From: Brachynemurus nebulosus
Taxonomy: Eukaryota > Arthropoda > Insecta > Neuroptera > Myrmeleontidae
Direction of reading: 5' to 3'
DNA: 64,000 nucleotides
Assembly: GCA_035578155.1 (NCBI GenBank)
Contig: JAPWDM010000001.1
Span: forward strand, 2,108,001-2,172,000
Both the position numbers and the translations under genes were made by a program. The notes beneath the pieces were generated by a model. The model was not told the DNA's origin and made no database searches. It saw nothing but the letters and a program-made list of their open reading frames with translations. This document shows, piece after piece, positions 33,782-45,179 of the stretch. Each line of letters begins with the position of its first letter. Position 1 is the first letter of the stretch.

Positions 33782-34066
33782 TTAAAAAGACTTGTAATAT
33801 CTTTCTTTACTTTCTTCAAAACTCCTGTTCAAACTTCTTCTCTTATGCTTTCTATCCGGTTCATCTCTCTTCAACATCCAACGGTAGGCTGCCATCATGC
33901 TTGCGTCCCACCTTCCTTGGTATCTGCTCTCCATAACTTTTATATCTTGGTGGAAGCGCTCACCTTGTTCTTCACCAAAATTCTCAGGAAAGAAGTCAAT
34001 ATGAGATTGCAGAAAATGTAACTTTACACTCATATTGCAACCCAGTTTATGGAAATTGCTGAGCAT
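33782..34066 (-). pseudogene. Fragment of a repeated arthropod protein (MSVKLHFLQSHIDFFPEN type)
   Basis: The open frame contains LGCNMSVKLHFLQSHIDFFP, GERFHQDIKVMESRYQGRWD and MAAYRWMLKRD. I recognise this wording from unnamed proteins present in many copies in arthropod and other invertebrate genomes, probably of transposon origin. A few residues usually found between FFPEN and GERF (a SDEH-like stretch) appear to be missing, and no upstream domain is seen. It is a fragment with no sign of splice sites. I do not know its function. Confidence 0.6.
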
Positions 34067-34614
34067 ATTATTTGCAATATTTTAGAATCTGGGCTTTTTT
34101 GTTTCCTAAAAAATGTCTCACTACCTCTTTAAATGAATAGAAAAAATAAATTACCCTCAATAATGAATTCACTAGCCATGAGATCTTAAAATTCACCTTT
34201 TTTCCCAAAATAAAGATATGTCACTTAGTTAACAAGGTTTCATTTAATAAACCAATGATGAGATTGTGTTCCTAAAAGCCAATTACAACAATTTAATGAC
34301 TTTTTATTAGACTGGAAATTAATAAAAATGCATAATCTATTCTTGACTTGGTCGACCTAGGTAATTTTAGTCAAAATTTTAATATCTAATATCTAAAAAT
34401 TCTGACGTGCTGGAATTTTTTGAATATTTTTTTCGTAATCAGCGCCCTAAGATCTATCAAAGTCAGTTGTCAAATCTTAAAGGGAGAAACCATCGCAGGC
34501 CTGTGTTATTTAGTATATTATTACCTCCATTAAAGGGACGCGAGGACGTCTAGTGCGTATATGTATACCTATGTTAGGTATAATTATTATTCATGTTTTA
34601 ACTTGTTAACAATG
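34067..34614. other. No supported feature
   Basis: AT-rich sequence without frames, inverted ends or RNA-like folds that I can defend. Confidence 0.5.
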
Positions 34615-34622
34615 ATTCTAAT

Positions 34623-35081
34623 TAGTGATGAGCAAAATTAGTCTTGGTCTTGCAGTCTTGTCTTGGTCTTGCATTTTTTGAAAGACCAAGACCAAGACTA
34701 TGTATACCAAGAGCAAGACCAAGACCAAGACGATAAGTATGGCTGCAAGATCAATACCAAGACTCAAGTGAGCAAGACCAAGATAATAGCAAGAAAAAAG
34801 CAAGACTCTTGCTAAATTATTTAAATAGTTTAAAAGTATAATTAATACCGTAAAGAGAGAAAATTCTGATTTTAGAAGGAAAAAATTCGCTAATAAAAAA
34901 ATGCAAGAAAGTGCAAGATTCTTTAGCAATACCAAGACCAAGACCAATGCCAAGACTGCATTTTGCAAGATCAAGACCAAGACTCAAACTGCTGTAGCAA
35001 GACCAAGACCAAGATTCTTAATGCAAGAACAAGACCAAGAGTGCCAAGTCTTGGTCTTGGTCTTGCATTTGCTCATCACTA
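34623..35081. mobile_element. hAT MITE filled with CAAGAC/GTCTTG words, exact 8-bp duplication
   Basis: The ends TAGTGATGAGCAAA and TTTGCTCATCACTA are perfect inverted repeats. The flanking octamer ATTCTAAT is identical (34615-34622 and 35082-35089). Most of the 459 bp consists of the hexamer CAAGAC and its complement in both orientations: GTCTTGGTCTTG near each outer end, CAAGACCAAGAC further in. A partly decayed relative lies near 43660-43800. Confidence 0.92.
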
Positions 35082-35089
35082 ATTCTAAT

Positions 35090-36116
35090 GTGACGATGCA
35101 TTTCGTCAGCTGAGTATTGGTTTGTTCCGAAGTCAAAATTTTTTCTAGATAGTTGTTTTGACAGTTTTTGGCGTTAAGGAAGTCGAAACCATTATCAGAA
35201 AAAAATTTTAAAAATGGATTTGGTACAAACCAATACTTAGTTGAAGTTGACGTTTTATAAACGTTATATTTTTGTATAAGTACCTAAATTCATTCATAAA
35301 TTGATTTGAATTAAAAAATTAAAAAAAAAAATTGAATTAAAAAATTAGTTATGAATACTACATTATTTAATGCTATTATTTACTCTGCCCCTGTTAAGCG
35401 GACACCTGTGTTAGCCGGACAAATTTTTGCGTGACACTGCTGTGCGGTTAACAGAGGTTCTACTGTATATCTTACAAGTTACTCAAATAAATTAAATTAG
35501 GTGTCTACAATGTAATGAAACATTTACTATATCGTAGACAGAAAGCGGTCAGGCATTCAGCAATTCAAGTTCAACGAGTAACGTTTAAGTTGTCTGAACG
35601 TCTAATCGTCCTTTGTCTGCATGCTTAAATAAAGGATACGACGTCGTAATTTATTATTTATTTTTTTAATTCTCTAAAATAAATTTATGAGAGTGAAATG
35701 AAGCTTCAAAGACGACTTCTGAACTAGATATTTGGTGTTGACACGTATAGACGAATGCAGAAATTTAAAAGGAAATATCCGTAGTGAATAGACATTTAGA
35801 AAGAAGAGCAAACTTGGCCACATTTATAATTAGTTATATCGATGAGCAAGGTATTTGGGAATGGTTGTATCAATTTTCTCCACAATTTGCTAGCTTATAC
35901 CGTGTACGATATCATAGCCTTTTCGGTAAAAGACGGTTTGTTTTAACAAATGAAAAATTATTAAGTAACTGTTTTCCTTCTACTATTTATACCTGATATT
36001 TCTTTTAAAATTATTATTATGCATTTCTTTTAATTTTAAAGCGGAACAAATAACTTCTGATGAGGATACATCAATTTATGAACCGAGTCATATTTCGGTT
36101 TACATACGGTTTACTA
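35090..36116. other. No supported gene; A/T-rich spacer
   Basis: Contains short frames only. GTTAAGCGGACACCTGTGTT near 35393 and the inverse wording near 31835 (ACGGACACCCATGTTAACTG) look like two distant ends of one old inverted-repeat element spanning about 31.8-35.5 kb, but I could not establish this. Confidence 0.4.
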
Positions 36117-36533
36117 CATACATAGCGAACTTCCGTTTACAAAAATTAGTTTTACATAGATAGGATACTGGTTCAAAAACTTTTTTCATGTAATTTGGTC
36201 TCCTCTTTCCAATGGTGTAAAAAGATGTTGCAAAAACTTTCGAGATTGGGGAAATTTTAGCAAAAAACTAATTTTTTTACGAAAAATGCCCAAAAAGCAG
36301 TATTTCGGACATCGGACGTGCCTGGCTGAAGAACTCATCCAAGATTTTTAGACTTCCAAAGTTTTCACTAAATTTCGTAAAAATAAGATGTTTCGTTCAT
36401 GCGTTATCGTGCGGACACTGAATGTCATTTTCGGTTTCTAAAGACCTCAAAACAAATTTCTGTTATAGTCCCGGACTCAAGTCGCATCACGAGAGTCGCT
36501 GTAATAGCTGAACTTCCAATTCGAAAATTCGTT
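36117..36533. repeat. Family A repeat, copy without (TA)n
   Basis: Runs from ACATAGCGAACTTCCGTTTA through GATGTTTCGTTCATGCGTTA, TCGTGCGGACACTGAATGTC and GGTTTCTAAAGACCTCAAAA to CGAAAATTCG. It has the family order but lacks the central TA tract. Confidence 0.7.
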
Positions 36534-36921
36534 AAAAATCAAATTTTACAATTGATCAAATTAGAAAATTAAAGAGAGGTAATTCGATTAACTAATGAAA
36601 TAATCAAATAAAATATTCAACGTTTCTATTTCAACTTTCATTACATTTCTAAAATATATATATATTTTTGCATATTCCCCAAAGCTCGACGGTGGAGACA
36701 CTTAGCAAAGGATGATTACTCCTACACATTTAATAATGGACGAGCTTCATACATAGATATTATGTCATCATAGAATATTCTGTATTTACATGAACATAAT
36801 ATTACGTAACAGCAAGTAATAGGTAATTTAGTTCTGATCAAATGAAATAAATTAGCTTTCAAAACATTTCAATATATCTACTTACTCCGCTTGTTGACAA
36901 TTGTGATTGTTATTTGAATAA

Positions 36922-36952
36922 CATCGGGTACGGGCCCGGCCCGTACCCGATG
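36922..36952. repeat. GC-rich perfect hairpin, 14-bp arms, 3-nt loop
   Basis: CATCGGGTACGGGC, loop CCG, then the exact inverse. It stands out in sequence that is otherwise mostly A and T. Probably the core of a decayed element; it is not followed by a T run. Confidence 0.7.
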
Positions 36953-37009
36953 GGATACCATAACCTGCATAACACAACATATGAATGACGCACATATCAA
37001 TCAATATGT

Positions 37010-38418
37010 ATATGTGTTGCAGCTATATTGTCAAAACCGTTTTATTATAATAACTCTAGTCAAATTGTAAAAAAACGAATTATTGTCAACGGATGATGTT
37101 TCTTACAATTCAACTAGTAAAATTCAGTGTTATGATAATTTCGTTAGACGCTTTTAGAGAAATTGTGAAGTGAATAACAAACAAATTTGTATCAAAGCTA
37201 CTAAACCGATTTCAATAAAATTTAGTAGGAATATTTATATGGCTTAAAATAACTGATAGGATAATTTACATGTTGGGTGAAGGTTCCTGCGGGGTACAAA
37301 TACCAAACTAATTAGTGTAAAAACAACAAAAGCGATTTCACTCGAATTTAGTAAGAGGCACTTTTATGCTTTGGAATAATAGAAAGGAAAATTTGTATCC
37401 CGATTAAAAGCTCACGAGGGATACTAAATAAATTATTTAGTCAGATCAAAATTATTGAGTGATTTCAGTCTGATTTCGTATATAAACTTATACATTTTCA
37501 TATCAAATTTGACTGAAATCGATTCAGTAGTTTTGACATTAATTAGTTTCATATTCCTATCCCTTAGGAAACTTCAATCGGGATATAAACTATCCCATCA
37601 GTTATTCTAAATATATGAATGTCCAAATTAAATTTAGTTAAAATCTGTTCAATAGTTTTGACATGATAGAATAATTTTTTGAATAGTTTTGTTTCCCGTG
37701 GGAATCCTTAATCCGGATGAAAATTTTCCTGTATATTGTTCCATAGTATATAAGTATCCATAATAAAACTAACTGAAACTGTTTCATTAATTTTGATTTG
37801 ACTAAGTGATTTGTTTCCCTTGGGAACCTTTCACCGGGATAAAAATTTCCCTTTCTGTTTTTCCAAAGCATAAGAGTATCCATATCAAATTTGATTGAAA
37901 TCGGTTTTGTAGTTTTGATATTGATTAGTTTCGTATTCATATCCAGCAGGAAACTTCAACCAGGATATAAATTATCCTGTTAATTATTCTAAACAATATA
38001 AGTATCCCAACTTACTGAAATGGATTTAGTATAGTTAAGACACTATTTATTATTATTCTAATATTCACATCGCACGGGAACCTTAAATCGAGATAAAAAT
38101 TTTTTGTCGGTTAGTCCAAAGCATATAAAATATCTAAATTAAATTTGATTGAAATTGATTCAATAGTTTTGACATTATTAGTTTCGTATCCATATAAAGT
38201 TTATTTTCACAATATTTTCCTGTACGCTGCTTTAGTTATATTGTCAAAAAAGATTAGGTATACTTAAAAATTGTCCCAGATGTGTCTAACGAAATTATGA
38301 TATGAAATTTGCTAGCTGTATTGTAAGAAATATAATGAATTGACAATATTTCGTTTTTTTATAATTTGACTAGAGTTATTATAATAAAACGGTTTTGACA
38401 ATATCGCTGCAACATATG
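37010..38418. mobile_element. Inverted-repeat element with a minisatellite interior
   Basis: Ends of about 70 bp: ATATGTGTTGCAGCTATATT, TGTCAAAACCGTTTTATTAT, AATAACTCTAGTCAAATT, repeated inverted at 38340-38418. The interior (about 37190-38210) is a degenerate tandem array of about 122-126-bp units. Each unit reads roughly GGGAACCTTCAATCGGGATA, a TTCC-rich spacer, ATAAGTATCCATATCAAATT, TGATTGAAATCGGTTTAGTA, GTTTTGAC. About eight units. No frame. Confidence 0.8.
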
Positions 38419-39394
38419 TATGTAATGTAGATAGAAAAATTTGTCAAGTACGTGTTGAACACACATCAAGTTAGGGTTCATCAGTGGTTAAATTTTTTTA
38501 CAACTTTTGGGATAAAATATAGAACATTTCCGTACATTTTTTTAAATTCTTCTTAAAGAAACACATAAATTTGGAAATTTGGAAAAATTTCACAAAATGG
38601 AAAGGTGTAAAAAGAAAAAATGGTTAAAGGAATCTCAACCTTAAAAGATCTTTTTAACGATATACCACGATACGGAACGTGGAATTATTTCTGAAGTTAT
38701 TTACGAAAAACAAAAATTTTATCATTTTTCCGTTATTCTTAATGATTTAAATTTGAATTTTAGAGGGATATTTTTTAATATCAAAATATATTTTGATGCA
38801 AAATTTCATTTATGGGGCGCCACTTGCGACAATTTTTTTTTATTTTTTGTATTTTCTAAACTTGGGTTACCTGCATCATTGATTTTAGTAAGTGCTCGTA
38901 CCGGTAATTTTTTAAAATTTTTTGAGTCCGCTGTTAAAAAGTTACAGGAAGCGAGATGAGGAAACCTTACTTTGAAGCTCAATACATAAGATTTTCTGAA
39001 CAAAAAGAAAGTCGGAACTGGATTTCCACGTCACTCAATACCTTTTCCTTTGTACTTCCTATTTGAAACTACTGACATTGGCGGTTTTTAACTAAATTAA
39101 TAAATATATTAAAAATATTTATTTAAAACTGCCAGTGCCACCAATGACTTATTTCTTGTTTTCAGAAGGTTTTGGGTATTTTGCAAACAGGATTCAAAAA
39201 TGAAAAATGGAGAAAGGAACCTAAATTTCATTTTGCGAGCTCTTTCTAACGGTATTCTACACGATGGCGTAGATGAAGAAAAAATTTTCATCTTTACTTT
39301 CCAATACAAGATAATATCCCCAGAAATTAATTTTTTTTTTGCTATAATTATATTAATTAAGATTTGTAATTTTTAATCTGTAGCGTATACCTAC

Positions 39395-39869
39395 TAGTGA
39401 TGTCGAGCTGAAGATAAATTAGTCGATTAATCGACTAAAGTTGTTTTTTAGACAAAATTAGTCTTTAGTCGAAAATATCGAGCATGTAATAGTCGACTAA
39501 TCGACCAAATTTTTAGTCGAATTCATGAATGGGGTAACCTATGTAATTCTTTCAAAAAAAAATGTTTTCTTTTGAATTTGATTATTAATTATTAATATTT
39601 TATTATTATTATTATTTTTTTTTTTTAAAGAAAAAACAAGATGAGAAATGAAAAATCGTACCAATGGATAATTTTTTAGTTTTTGATTTTTCGAATTTTA
39701 TATAAATAAATACAAGGAAAAAATTAAATTAGTCGTTTTTAGTCATTTTAAAAAAAATTAATCATTTTAGTCATTTAGTCGAGGGTAAAATAGTCGATTA
39801 AAAACTGACTAAATTTAAACAAAATTAGTCGACTACACCGATTAATCGATTAATCATCCGACATCACTA
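39395..39869. mobile_element. hAT MITE filled with TAGTCGATTAATCGACTA words, exact 8-bp duplication
   Basis: The ends TAGTGATGTCGAGC and CATCCGACATCACTA are inverted. The flanking octamer ATACCTAC is identical (39387-39394 and 39870-39877). Near both ends the sequence is built from AGTCGATTAATCGACT and its parts; the middle is AT-rich. 475 bp, non-coding. It shares the terminal TAGTGATG with the 34623 element. Confidence 0.92.
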
Positions 39870-39980
39870 ATACCTACATGCAAAATTTCATGTTTATAGG
39901 TTTAAAAATGTAGAAATTGTGAAAGTATAACAAACTGACATGACGGAACTGTAACGATGCATACACAACAAAACGTAACA

Positions 39981-41345
39981 GCGACAAAACGTACCACTTG
40001 AGTCAATATTTACCGGTGAAGAGTTTTATTGTTTAATAGCACCGCGACAAAACGTACCTTTGGTATTTCTTTAGACATTTAACTATGAAAATAAATCCTT
40101 ATTGAAGATACATAGCTATCATTTTATCATGTACAAGACACGAAATCGTCTTCATCAGTATAAAATTATGTACCTATACAAAAAAAAAAAAAACACTTTA
40201 AGTATTACAAAAAACAAAAGTGGACAAATAGCGTTAAATTTTATAAAAACAGCTATATATGTTTGTATTATGTACAAACTTATACAAATTCAAAAAATTT
40301 TGAAAAGGAAAATATCAAATAATTAGTAAAGTTAAATGACAATTTTCAAAATGCAAAAAATTATTAAACCGTTATAAAAAATACATCAAAATAATATATC
40401 CGGCGCTATTAATTTTACTGAAAAAACCGGTCTAAAAAGTAAATCAGACTGTAGGGTCTTATGTTAATTAAATACAATAAAAATAACCACTAAATTATGG
40501 AAAAATCCGAAAAGTAACAAAAATAATGTAAAGGAAACAAATACAATGGAGACAACCATTAAGTTAAGGAAAAACTCGAAAACAGTAAAATTGTGTATTC
40601 GTCGTTAAATTGAAAGGATCGGTGTGAAAGGCCCTAATAAGACCCTACTGCGTGATTTACTTTTTAAACCGGGTTTTTTAGTGAAATTAATATCTAACGC
40701 CGAATATATTATTTTGATGTATCTTTTATAACGGTTTAATGATTTTTTGCAGTTTCAAAATTGTCAATATACCCTATTAATTATTTGATATTTTCCTTTT
40801 GAAAATTTTTTGAATTACATAATACAATAATATATACATATAGCTGTTTTTATAAAATTTAACGCTATTTTTTCACTTTTGTTTTTTGTAATACTTAAAG
40901 TGTTTTTTTTTTTTTTTTGTATAGGGTAAAAGCCCCCTTTGTGGAACGGTATCTAATACTGGAACAGTTTTGACATTTACATTTTTATTTCTTTAATTAA
41001 GTGAGGAAACTTTAAATGCGAGGTGAATTTAAATTGAAAAACAATCATTCTATTAATAATAATTTTTGTTATCAGACGTTTCTTTCAGAAATAACTTCAT
41101 TAATATGTAAATGTTCATAATTAGATACCGTTCCACAAAGGGGGCTTTTACCCTACATAATTTTATACTGACGAAGACGATTTTGTGTCTTGTACATGAT
41201 AAAATGATAGCTATGTATCTTCAATAAGGATTATCTTCATAGTTAGATGTCTAAAGAAATATCAAATGGTACGTTTTGTTGCGGTGCTATTAAACAATAA
41301 AACCCTTCACAGGTAAATATTGACCCAAGTGGTACGTTTTGTCGC
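39981..41345. mobile_element. Fold-back element (GCGACAAAACGTACCA ends) with a MITE in one arm
   Basis: The left arm (39981 to about 40460) is repeated inverted on the right (about 40640-41345). Shared text includes CGACAAAACGTACCACTTG, TTGAAGATACATAGCTATCA and AAATCGTCTTCATCAGTATA. The right arm carries an extra 234 bp, the MITE at 40922-41155, absent from the left arm. The central 180 bp is unpaired. A poly-A/T run lies near the insertion point. Confidence 0.88.
40922..41155. mobile_element. MITE family G (GTAAAAGCCCCC), copy 2
   Basis: The ends TAGGGTAAAAGCCCCCTTTG and CAAAGGGGGCTTTTACCCTA are inverted. The internal GGAACGGTATCTAATACTGG and AACAGTTTTGACATT match the copy at 24718-24957, with the body in the opposite orientation. 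The uninterrupted left arm of the surrounding fold-back gives the empty site (GTATAGGTACATAATTTTAT). Confidence 0.9.
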
Positions 41346-42489
41346 GATACCCGTAACGATTCCGAGATTTTTTCTTCGGAACCCTAAAAGTACGTGCACA
41401 TAGGTACGTAGACACGTAAATATTAATCAATTGGACATATTCATAAGTAAGAAGCCCATGTAGATGATTCATAAATAATAGAAACGTGTGTGCATTTGAC
41501 ATTCAGAGGTTTTTTTCAGTTTTATTATGTTATTACGTAATACCGTGTATAGACGCGGGTGTGCGATGACTACTCCTCAACATGGGTACATTATCCGTTA
41601 CGCGAGGAACAATTTAACAAAATAACTCACGTCAATTGTATGGTTTCTTTAACTTTGAATTGTACATATCGAAATATTATAATCCAAATTTAAAATAATT
41701 AAATGTATTAACATTTCTATTTTCTAATGAGATAATAATTAAATGAAATCTACTTATTTCCTACTATTCTGGGGGGAAAAGAAAATTCAATAAAATCACT
41801 TACAATCTGTGATTAGCAATAAGCATTTGAAATTTTTCGAATAAGTTTTAAATGAAACACTAAAAAATGTATCGTTGACGTATCTTGGCATAACTAGTAC
41901 TACATTTCGATGGTAGAGTAGCTAGTGTGTTCCCAAGCATGAAGCTTCAAACGATAATAATATTTCCTACCTTGAAGCCTTTATTCCTCGTATTTCTGCT
42001 TCTGTAAATTCGAAATTTGAGGCAAAAAAATCGCTCGTTTATCATAAAAACTTCTATTTTGAGTAAATTATCCGATTGTGCTTGCACAAATCCGGCGCCC
42101 ATCATTATAATTTATGGTAAATAAATATCTAAAGAAAAAAAAAAGAAACAGAGAAAATTTAAGCACAATAAAAGCAACCAACGTGCACAAATCATATGTT
42201 TATGACGTTTATGAGTCAATAACGAAACGAATGAAGCTTATTTATCTATTTCCGTTTCTTCTTCTTGCTTGCGCGTTTCCATATCGAGTTACGTCAGTAA
42301 ATGATGGCCGGTTTAGTAGTTTCGTTTAAATTTCATTTAAAATTTACATAAATATTTTTTTTTTTATTAAAATTTCCACAATGAAAGGTTTTTTACTGTC
42401 ACCATTAAGTTTTCATATACTATTAGAATATTATAAAGAAAAAATATTTAATATTTATTTAAGTTATATGCATACTCCCTATTGATATA
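41346..42489. other. No supported feature
   Basis: AT-rich with short frames only. I see no inverted ends, RNA fold or family match that I would defend. Confidence 0.5.
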
Positions 42490-42856
42490 CAGCCGAACTC
42501 TTTTTTGTGCGGTGGATAGGAGGTGCATAAAAAAACTGCACAAAAAAAATACATTCAAAAACATCATAAATAGCTATAAAAAGTATAGTTCGATCCAGAC
42601 TGTACAAAAAACTTTTTTTATGCGGTTGGTCGGGACCGCATAAAAAAAGTTTCATCGAAAAAACATCACTCAAAACGCTCAAAACTTAGAAATTTCCTTA
42701 GAAGTTGCTTCTATAAACAAGATACAGCTTTAATTTACACGTAGAAATATTTTATTTCAATTTTATAATATTATGAAAATTTTGAAGAATACATCTTTAA
42801 CAAAATTAAATGATGCAATAATTTATGTTCTTATGCAATGTATTGATTAAATCCTT

Positions 42857-43111
42857 AATACCCCTGTCGCAGCATCCTGCATAACATAGCGAATTTCCAT
42901 TTTCAAAAGTACGTTTTTCTCGGAAACTAGTTGATACAGAGTAATTGTAAATAAAAAAAACCTTCTTTATGTGATTTTTCCACCTCATTCTGCCAAATTT
43001 TTTTCACGAAAAATGTCCAAAACACCGTAAACGTTTTCACGAAATTTCTTAAAAATAAGATGTTTCGTTCTTGAGTTATATATTATATATATATATATAT
43101 ATAGTTATATA

Positions 43112-43189
<78 letters not shown>

Positions 43190-43266
43190 GTGTCCGCACG
43201 ATAACTCAAGAAGAAGCGTCATGACAGGCTGTAATAGCTGAATTCCATTCTGGAAATTCGCTAAAA
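42857..43266. repeat. Family A repeat nested in a MITE, with long (TA)n core
   Basis: From ATACCCCTGTCGCAGCATCC, CATAACATAGCGAATTTCC and GTTTTTCTCGGAAACTAGTT through a (TA)n tract (43079-43185) to TGTGTCCGCACGATAACTCA and CATTCTGGAAATTCGC. This is the most complete copy for defining both ends of the family. Confidence 0.8.
43079..43185. repeat. (TA)n microsatellite inside family A
   Basis: Over 100 bp of TA alternation with two short interruptions (AGTTATATAGT near 43103-43113). Confidence 0.95.
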
Positions 43267-43659
43267 GTCGTTAAAAAGTATTTTTATCAAAGAAACTTAT
43301 TATAGTAATTGTTTAAATTTCTTACTGTCTCGTGATTTTGATTCATATTATGCATTTTAATGGCCATCTTTTACAAACCGCATAAAAAAAATCGCACAAA
43401 ATAGGACCGCATAAAAAAGAGTTCAGCTGTATGTTCAGAAGAGCTCAAAGATTAATATTTCGGATGTTGTGAGTTAATATTTTGATCCAATTTTTGGATT
43501 TTTGTATTTTGTTTCAAAATATTGCAAAAGCAAGACTGATTTTGCTCACATTAAATTGTTAAATTTTGTGTTGCGATGAAAATCTTTAAGAAATTTTAAA
43601 AAATTCTAGTAAATGACTACGGTTTCGTATACTTTTTGGACTGATTCACTTGAGTCTTT

Positions 43660-43800
43660 ATATGGATCTTGTAACCATACTTATAATTTTGGTATTCGTC
43701 TTACTAGATTATGTATAGTATTGGTCTTGATTTTCTAGAAAACGCAAGACCAAGACAAGTGCGACAAGACGACATAGTGCTTGCTTCACTCATATCATTA
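43660..43800. mobile_element. Decayed relative of the CAAGAC-filled hAT MITE
   Basis: Contains GGTCTTGATTTTC, GCAAGACCAAGACAAG and the end-like TTCACTCATATCATTAG, close to TTTGCTCATCACTA. The left end was not identified. Confidence 0.45.
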
Positions 43801-43894
43801 GAAGTTTAGCATAAATAAGAAGAGTAGAAGGTGGGATTCACCGCAATAATAATCACAATATCAATATTAATTTTAAATGCAAGATGGGTCAACA

Positions 43895-44200
43895 TTATGT
43901 ATTAACACGTTGTACCGCAACACAACGCTGTATCGCGTCAACAGTTCCGTATAAAGGTCCATTCATATCTACAGACACTAAACGTAACAGACACGTATCG
44001 TGCCAGACACGACAAATATTGTTTAATGCTTTTCTTATGGGTGTATTCATATTATAGCGTAACGTAAGCGCACAGACACGTACAGTAACAGACAGTGTCC
44101 GCATAATATTCTCGAGGAGAATATTTTGTCTGTTCTGGAACGTGTTTGTTGATTTTAGGCGGCTAATATGAATGCATGTTTCGAAACGTACAAACAAAAT
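43895..44200. mobile_element. Possible MITE with ACAGACACG words
   Basis: GTCCATTCATATCTACAGAC near 43958 and an inverse-like ATATGAATGCA near 44168 suggest inverted ends. Inside, ACAGACACG and related words recur (43986, 44006, 44072, 44090). GC content is higher than the surroundings. Boundaries uncertain. Confidence 0.4.
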
Positions 44201-44219
44201 TCCTAGAATTTATTTATAA

Positions 44220-44545
44220 ACTAGCCGTGTACCCTACAGGATCTACCATCGCCAACATTTCAGGAGGTAAAATTAATTGAAAAAAATTGTTTTTGAAGAG
44301 CCGCTTGTTATATTATTTACTTTAATAGTCATAGTAACATATTTTTAAATATCTCTCACTTCAAAAATGACGAATTTCCATACAAATTTTTATTCGTTAT
44401 TTAACCCACCTACGGGACGAATTTTCAAAAATCCTTTCTTAGTGCTCCTCTATGTTACATGCGGAACTCCTGTGCGAAATTTCATTCTTCTAAATCGAAC
44501 GGTTTAGGCTGTGCGTTGTCTGTCAGTCAGTCAGTCAGTGTTAGA
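44220..44545. repeat. Dispersed insect repeat with (AGTC)n end
   Basis: Starts near CTAGCCGTGTACCCTACAGG and ends at TGTCTGTCAGTCAGTCAGTC. The text TGCGAAATTTCATTCTTCTA and ATCGAACGGTTTAGGCTGTG is of a kind common in insect interspersed repeats. Class not certain. Confidence 0.5.
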
Positions 44546-45179
44546 GATTTATTAAGTAGATTTTCATTGTATTCGTTTTATGAAGTGCAAAAAACGAAAA
44601 ATTAATCGAATTTGTTAGAAAATGAACATTTCCTGTCAATTATATAAGATCTGAATACCAAACATTTAATCGAATTTATTAGGTTATGTACATTTCTCCA
44701 CAATCACACTGATAAGAAATTTGGCGATAATAATCAACAGAAATATGCAGCAAGAAAAGAAATTTTTCCTCTTCCAATAATAACGCAATTTCGGAAAAAT
44801 CTTCACTTATTATTACACTAGAGGTTTGTATTTTTTCAAATAAATTTGAGTTTGTCTCACGAAAATTTGTTGTGTTCTAGCAATTCTTCGAGTTAAATTG
44901 CTGTTAGGTAAGAAATTTGAGTTGTAAAAAACACAAATTTATTCAGAAAAAATATAAAACTCAAGTGTAATACAAAAAAAAAGCAGTTGGAAACTTGACT
45001 ACACATATAAATGTTAATACTGGCTTATCCTGTGTTCTGTTTCTATATTATTGCCGATAATTAACATAGGTAACTTTGTAACTTCATTACATTAAGCACC
45101 ATTTAAAAAAGGGAGAAATAAAATGAATTAAAAATTATTTGCTGTAGGAAAGCGTAAAAGAGAAAAAACTAAATAAATT

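Larger units (their letters stand above)
42490..43429. mobile_element. MITE, CAGCTGAAC/ATGCGG family, copy 2, hosting family A
   Basis: The left CAGCCGAACTCTTTTTTGTG and the reversed right CAGCTGAACTCTTTTTTATG match copy 1 at 2977-3524, with TA outside both ends. The interior is split by a family A repeat (42857-43266), which is therefore younger. Confidence 0.8.

Noticed and set aside
31841..35460. One large old inverted-repeat element with ends near 31820 and 35460
   Set aside because: GGACACC/CTGTTAA wording at the two sites is suggestive, but I could not align long enough arms to support it.
36922..36952. Rho-independent terminator or attenuator
   Set aside because: GC-rich stem without a T run, in a eukaryotic setting with no gene beside it.
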